From positions 1 through 8,188 of the forward strand of contig CANRCU010000093.1 of assembly GCA_947629215.1 (NCBI GenBank): DNA of 8,188 bases, in the 5' to 3' direction. Positions within the stretch are counted from its first letter, which is position 1; the number at the start of each line of letters is the position of its first letter. Of this stretch, positions 5,604 through 8,188 are shown in pieces. The notes below the pieces were generated by a model, which saw nothing but the letters and a program-made list of their open reading frames with translations, was not told the DNA's origin and made no database searches. This stretch comes from an uncultured Clostridia bacterium. GTDB taxonomy: Bacteria; Bacillota; Clostridia; Lachnospirales; CAG-274. A program made the position numbers and the translations under genes.

Positions 5604-6791
5604 ATGAGCAACATAGAACTTAATATCCACCGTTTGAATGGTTATGCAGATCGAATTGGTCGCGTTAATTGTGAGGTTTTGGAACTGGATAAACGAATTA
5701 AATCGCTCTATTGTCAGGTTGGACTTCTTGATTTACGGAAACTCATTCAATCCGATGCACTAACCTGTTATAGCAAAAAGCTTGGTGCTTGCAAATCTTA
5801 TCTTGAGCAAACGGCAAATGATTTTCAATTGGTTGAAGAAATATTATTATCGGAAAATCCAATAAACATAAGTTTTACGGTTGCTCATATAAGCCAAATC
5901 GGTTTTATCGGAAACTCTGATAGCCGCTTGTACGGTGAAGCCATTGAAGCTTTTTTGGAAGAACACACTAACCCGATAATAACAGAGTACATGGAAATAA
6001 TTAACGGAGATGGCACTACAATTGAAAAAAAGGATGCCGCAATAAAGTGGTTAAATTCTTTGCGTAAAGATATCTCCAAAATAAAAGAATACTATGAATG
6101 GTTACCGGGAACAGAAGAAATTATTTGGCCGGAACCGATAAAAGACGGTTTTGACTTTATTAAAGCCATTGATACTTTAAATAATATGGTAAACTACTCT
6201 TATGCACTCGTAACAAAAGATATGGATAAAATGAACGAAAGCGGAAAAGGCATAATAAGTGCCGCATTTGATGCCTTTAAAAAAGATAATGAGTTTAAAG
6301 GCTTTTTTGAAACTCCCGGGAGTACTGCGGGTTTTGGGAGAGGTTTATTATTATCGTACGCTAAACATATGACACTTAATTTTATAGACAGCATTCAGGA
6401 AAACAGCGAAGTGTCCGAGGTTTATTGGGATGTCTTTGCGACATCAGCGTTGGATGTCTTTAACGATACTGTATGCAATAATACCACACTTGCAATTGCG
6501 TATATTCCGGCAAAAACCATATCGTCTGTCGTTGGTTTTGACCTTCAAGAGGCATACGAGAATGTTTCGGACAAAAAAGGTTTTGCCGCAGTAACAGATT
6601 CGGTAAAAAGATTATACAATGAAATCAAAGAAAATTCTGATTGGGAAGGCTGGAAAAGCGGATTTGCAATTATGGTGGATGGTGTTAAAGACGGCATTGT
6701 CAGCGGGTATAATACCGTTGTAGGTGGAATTAGAAAGGGGATTGGCAAAGCTGCAAATGCAGTTGGAGATTTTTTCGGTAGTTTGTTTTAA
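5604..6791 (+). CDS. Effector-like protein: shared helical head, unrecognised helical C-terminal region
   Basis: A 395-residue protein of unknown function. Residues 1-74 align without gaps to the head of the protein at 3836. Residues 48-70 are encoded by the 68-bp identical repeat. After residue 75 no similarity to that protein remains until the tail. The body (about 85-340) looks mainly alpha-helical, with acidic and aromatic residues and one moderately hydrophobic stretch (294-311, TTLAIAYIPAKTISSVVGF), too weak to call a membrane segment. The final 40 residues are glycine-rich amphipathic (YNTVVGGIRKGIGKAANAVG) and end in V-G-D-F-F, as in the other protein. No catalytic motif was recognised. 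No signal peptide is present. It has its own promoter at 5537 and a clear ribosome site, and is followed 38 bp later by a DUF4176 gene. It is probably a second type VII substrate of the same modular family. Confidence 0.85.
   Translation: MSNIELNIHRLNGYADRIGRVNCEVLELDKRIKSLYCQVGLLDLRKLIQSDALTCYSKKLGACKSYLEQTANDFQLVEEILLSENPINISFTVAHISQIGFIGNSDSRLYGEAIEAFLEEHTNPIITEYMEIINGDGTTIEKKDAAIKWLNSLRKDISKIKEYYEWLPGTEEIIWPEPIKDGFDFIKAIDTLNNMVNYSYALVTKDMDKMNESGKGIISAAFDAFKKDNEFKGFFETPGSTAGFGRGLLLSYAKHMTLNFIDSIQENSEVSEVYWDVFATSALDVFNDTVCNNTTLAIAYIPAKTISSVVGFDLQEAYENVSDKKGFAAVTDSVKRLYNEIKENSDWEGWKSGFAIMVDGVKDGIVSGYNTVVGGIRKGIGKAANAVGDFFGSLF
5745..5812 (+). repeat. 68-bp perfect direct repeat, copy 2
   Basis: Identical to 3977-4044, 1,768 bp downstream of it and in the same reading frame (codon 48 onward of the gene at 5604). 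Flanking bases drop quickly to ordinary paralogue divergence on the 5' side. On the 3' side two mismatches occur and then identity ends near 5825. Confidence 0.97.
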
Positions 6792-6829
6792 AAAATACAA
6801 GCAAAAGCTTTGGATATGGAGGTTGTTTT

Positions 6830-7129
6830 ATGAATGGCGTTTTACCGATAGGTACTGTTGTGTCACTGCAAGAGGACAGCAAGGTGAAATTTATGATTGT
6901 TGGTTACTTTCCGACAAATAACCAGGGGGATAGCGGAGATTATACTGCAATTAGATATCCCATGGGAGTGTATGATAATCGTATGTTCTTTTTCTTTAAC
7001 CAAGGGGACATTTACAAGGTTTTACATACAGGATACATGGACGATGATTTCACATCAATGGCTGCAGTGATAAAATATGCGAAGGAAAATCAAAAAAACA
7101 ATTCCGAAGAAGGTGATAACAATGTCTGA
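6830..7129 (+). CDS. DUF4176 protein, putative effector partner (unit 2)
   Basis: A 99-residue paralogue of the gene at 5154. It keeps the family landmarks LPIGTVVSL near the start, FMIVG, a Tyr-Pro-x-Gly site (YPMG against YPEG), the aromatic F-F-F-F-N stretch and TGYMDDD. Outside these positions it is quite divergent, as expected if each copy recognises a different large protein. Ribosome site TGGAGG at 6817-6822, 7 bp before the ATG. Its 3' end overlaps the next gene by 8 bp (ATGTCTGA, 7122-7129), suggesting translational coupling to the second WXG100 pair. Family assignment is by motif pattern; the partner role is inferred from the repeated gene order. Confidence 0.87.
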   Translation: MNGVLPIGTVVSLQEDSKVKFMIVGYFPTNNQGDSGDYTAIRYPMGVYDNRMFFFFNQGDIYKVLHTGYMDDDFTSMAAVIKYAKENQKNNSEEGDNNV

Positions 7130-7436
7130 TTTCAATTCAATAATCGAAACAATGAATACTGATTTGGTACGCATCGTTGCTAACAATCTGAAAAATTTGA
7201 ATTGCCAAATCAGAGATGAATTTGAAGCGGTTAAGTCGGTTGTCTCAGATCTCAAGACATCTTGGCAAGGCAATGCTGCAGATCATACTATTGGGAATTT
7301 TGATAAGATCAAAGAATTGTCAGAGAAGAGATACGATGTTATTGACACATATGTGAATTATCTTCTTGCTTATATCGGAGAGGGGCATGAGGAGAATGAA
7401 GAAAAAAATACGTCATTAGTAGATATGTTTAAGTAA
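7122..7436 (+). CDS. WXG100 protein with W-Q-G turn, paralogue of the core copy
   Basis: A 104-residue WXG100 protein. W48-Q49-G50 is followed by NAAD, and the second helix contains YDVIDTYVNYL, which matches YDVLDQYVKFL in the core protein at 3172. The tails align without gaps to the terminal Phe-Lys. The Tyr of the core protein's Y-x-x-x-E export motif is His here (H89-E-E-N-E93), so a key residue of the secretion signal is changed. The start at 7122 is preferred over an upstream ATG at 7077 because AAGGTGA lies just before it and the longer form would add a lysine-rich stretch encoded inside the previous gene. AT-rich codon use sets it apart from its core paralogue. It probably pairs with the next gene product. 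Confidence 0.9.
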   Translation: MSDFNSIIETMNTDLVRIVANNLKNLNCQIRDEFEAVKSVVSDLKTSWQGNAADHTIGNFDKIKELSEKRYDVIDTYVNYLLAYIGEGHEENEEKNTSLVDMFK

Positions 7437-7437
7437 T

Positions 7438-7455
7438 GGAGGTGAACCGGTTGTG
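7438..7455 (+). promoter_or_regulatory. Ribosome site GGAGGTGA fixing a GTG start
   Basis: GGAGGTGA at 7438-7445 begins 2 bp after the previous stop and lies 7 bp before GTG 7453. No in-frame ATG exists near this point, which settles the GTG start. Confidence 0.8.
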
Positions 7456-7767
7456 GCAAATAATTATGGATATGTTGAAGTGAATTTCACAATATTAGAT
7501 AAGTCTATATCCGAAATTGAAAAATATATTGAGCAATTAAAAAAGAATATGGCAACTGCACAAAATGAAATCGACATTCTTATGCAGAATTGCAGCGGTC
7601 CCGACATGGAACAGTTCGAGAAACAATGGGATAAGGCTGTTGATAATGGCTCAACGTATTCGAAATTTTGCAAGTCTTTGGAGTCGTATGTGTCGTTCTT
7701 GAAATACGTCAAAATGGAGTATAAATATATACAATCAAGAGCAGTAAATACGGCAAACGGCTTATAA
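7453..7767 (+). CDS. WXG100-type protein with C-S-G in place of W-x-G
   Basis: A 104-residue, two-helix protein of WXG100 size. A long first helix (about residues 13-44) runs into N-C47-S48-G49-P-D and a second helix (about 51-92). Context around the turn (SGPDMEQFEKQW) matches WXG100 proteins, in which W-x-G-P-A is followed by F...W, so Cys occupies the place of the signature Trp. No Y-x-x-x-D/E motif is seen in the tail. The Pro-Asp after the turn also occurs in the core protein at 2864 (W-K-A-P-D), which may be its counterpart. It lies 16 bp after the W-Q-G gene and 21 bp before the kinase gene. Probably the heterodimer partner of its upstream neighbour; whether it is itself exported is doubtful. 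Confidence 0.8.
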   Translation: MANNYGYVEVNFTILDKSISEIEKYIEQLKKNMATAQNEIDILMQNCSGPDMEQFEKQWDKAVDNGSTYSKFCKSLESYVSFLKYVKMEYKYIQSRAVNTANGL

Positions 7768-7788
7768 TGTTTTTTAGAGGATGAAAAT

Positions 7789-8188
7789 ATGAGCAATGAA
7801 ACGAATTTTTTGAATTCGCTTTATAAAATCGAGGGAGAACTCGGTTCGGGCGGCGGAGGCGTCGTTTACAAGGCATGGCATACGCATTTGCAGAAATATG
7901 TCGTCATCAAGGAGCTTCGGCGCGGCACAAAGGACAGCATTGAAACCCAGCGAAACGAGGTGGAGGCTCTTAAAAACGTCAAGAGCATTTATCTGCCGCA
8001 GGTGCTGGACTTCTTTGTTGAAAACGACCGCGTTTACACGGTAATGGAGTTTGTGGACGGCACAAGTTTCGATAAGCTTATTGCCCGAAATCAGCGTTTT
8101 TCTCAGCAGCAGGTTGTAAAATGGTATGCACGGCTTTCGTCCGCGCTGGAGGTTATTCATAAGCAGAATATCGCGCACCGCGACATAA
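7789..8188 (+). CDS. Ser/Thr protein kinase, N-terminal part (3' truncated by window)
   Basis: First 133 residues of a Hanks-type (PknB/PrkC-like) protein kinase. Visible landmarks are the glycine loop G19-S-G-G-G-G-V-V-Y27, the ATP-anchoring lysine in V-V-I-K41-E-L, the probable helix-C glutamate E57, the hinge region YTVMEFVDG (83-91), and the start of the catalytic loop H130-R131-D132. All essential residues seen so far are intact, so this is an active-type kinase and not the pseudokinase fold of the T7SSb protein EssB/YukC. The start ATG follows AGAGGA (7776-7781). GC-rich composition returns within the first codons, matching essC. Kinases with FHA-domain partners occur in some type VII loci, and EssC usually carries FHA domains. 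A regulatory role in secretion is therefore reasonable but inferred. The rest of the kinase domain and any membrane or sensor part lie outside. Confidence 0.93.
   Translation, partial: MSNETNFLNSLYKIEGELGSGGGGVVYKAWHTHLQKYVVIKELRRGTKDSIETQRNEVEALKNVKSIYLPQVLDFFVENDRVYTVMEFVDGTSFDKLIARNQRFSQQQVVKWYARLSSALEVIHKQNIAHRDI

Larger units (their letters stand above)
3484..7788. other. AT-rich accessory island holding two effector-like units
   Basis: Base composition changes sharply at both edges. Hand counts of sample 60-bp rows give 35/60 G+C at 2101-2160 and 36/60 at 3421-3480 before the island. Inside it they give 16/60 at 4381-4440, 20/60 at 6121-6180, 21/60 at 7321-7380 and 19/60 at 7681-7740. 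Just after it the count is 32/60 at 7921-7980. The island holds all the effector-like, DUF4176 and second-pair WXG100 genes and no core secretion gene. No integrase, transposase or terminal repeat was seen, so homologous exchange between related loci is more likely than a self-mobile element. This parallels the strain-variable effector region known downstream of essC in staphylococci. Confidence 0.6.

Noticed and set aside
3484..7788. Integrated mobile element, phage or CRISPR array
   Set aside because: No integrase, transposase, terminal inverted repeats, flanking target duplication or regularly spaced repeats were seen; the only long repeat is the coding 68-bp pair.
7774..8178. 134-codon open frame on the - strand over the kinase
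   Set aside because: The + strand encodes an unmistakable kinase with all N-terminal motifs; the antisense frame has no ribosome site or recognisable product.

Overview
The window is part of a type VII secretion locus of the Firmicutes kind (T7SSb, Ess/Yuk). The organism is most likely a Clostridia-class gut or rumen-type Gram-positive of the Oscillospiraceae/Lachnospiraceae sort. That placement rests on an EssC-type ATPase, a YukD-type ubiquitin-like protein, WXG100 proteins, DUF4176 proteins and strong GGAGG ribosome sites. It is inference, because no taxonomic marker gene is present.

Layout, all on the + strand. Positions 3-3483 are the GC-rich secretion core: the 3' two thirds of essC (5' end outside the window), a yukD/esaB-like gene and two WXG100 genes. 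Positions 3484-7788 are a clearly AT-richer accessory stretch with two parallel effector-like units. Unit 1 is a 73-aa helical protein (GTG start at 3588), a 425-aa effector-like protein with a glycine-rich beta C-terminus (3836) and a DUF4176 protein (5154). Unit 2 is a 395-aa effector-like protein (5604), a second DUF4176 protein (6830) and a second pair of WXG100-type proteins (7122 and 7453) with altered signature residues. From 7789 to the end the GC-rich composition returns with the N-terminal part of a Ser/Thr protein kinase, cut off by the window edge inside its HRD loop.

The two large proteins share an alignable N-terminal module of about 74 residues and then diverge completely. Within the module a 68-bp stretch is identical at DNA level (3977-4044 and 5745-5812) and lies in the same reading frame. 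This is the architecture of a modular effector family: common targeting head, variable tail. It also leaves a direct repeat able to make in-frame chimeras. A near-consensus sigma-A promoter (TTGAGA-17-TATAAT, 5537-5565) stands before unit 2, with a perfect 14-bp palindrome across its spacer and -10 box, so unit 2 may be separately regulated.

Proposed working picture (inference): EssC powers export. The core WXG100 proteins are exported or structural small partners. The small helical, DUF4176 and unit-2 WXG100 proteins are dedicated partners that fold or target the two large proteins. The kinase may control the system. No recognisable catalytic toxin domain and no recognisable immunity gene was found, so the toxin role of the two large proteins is unproven.
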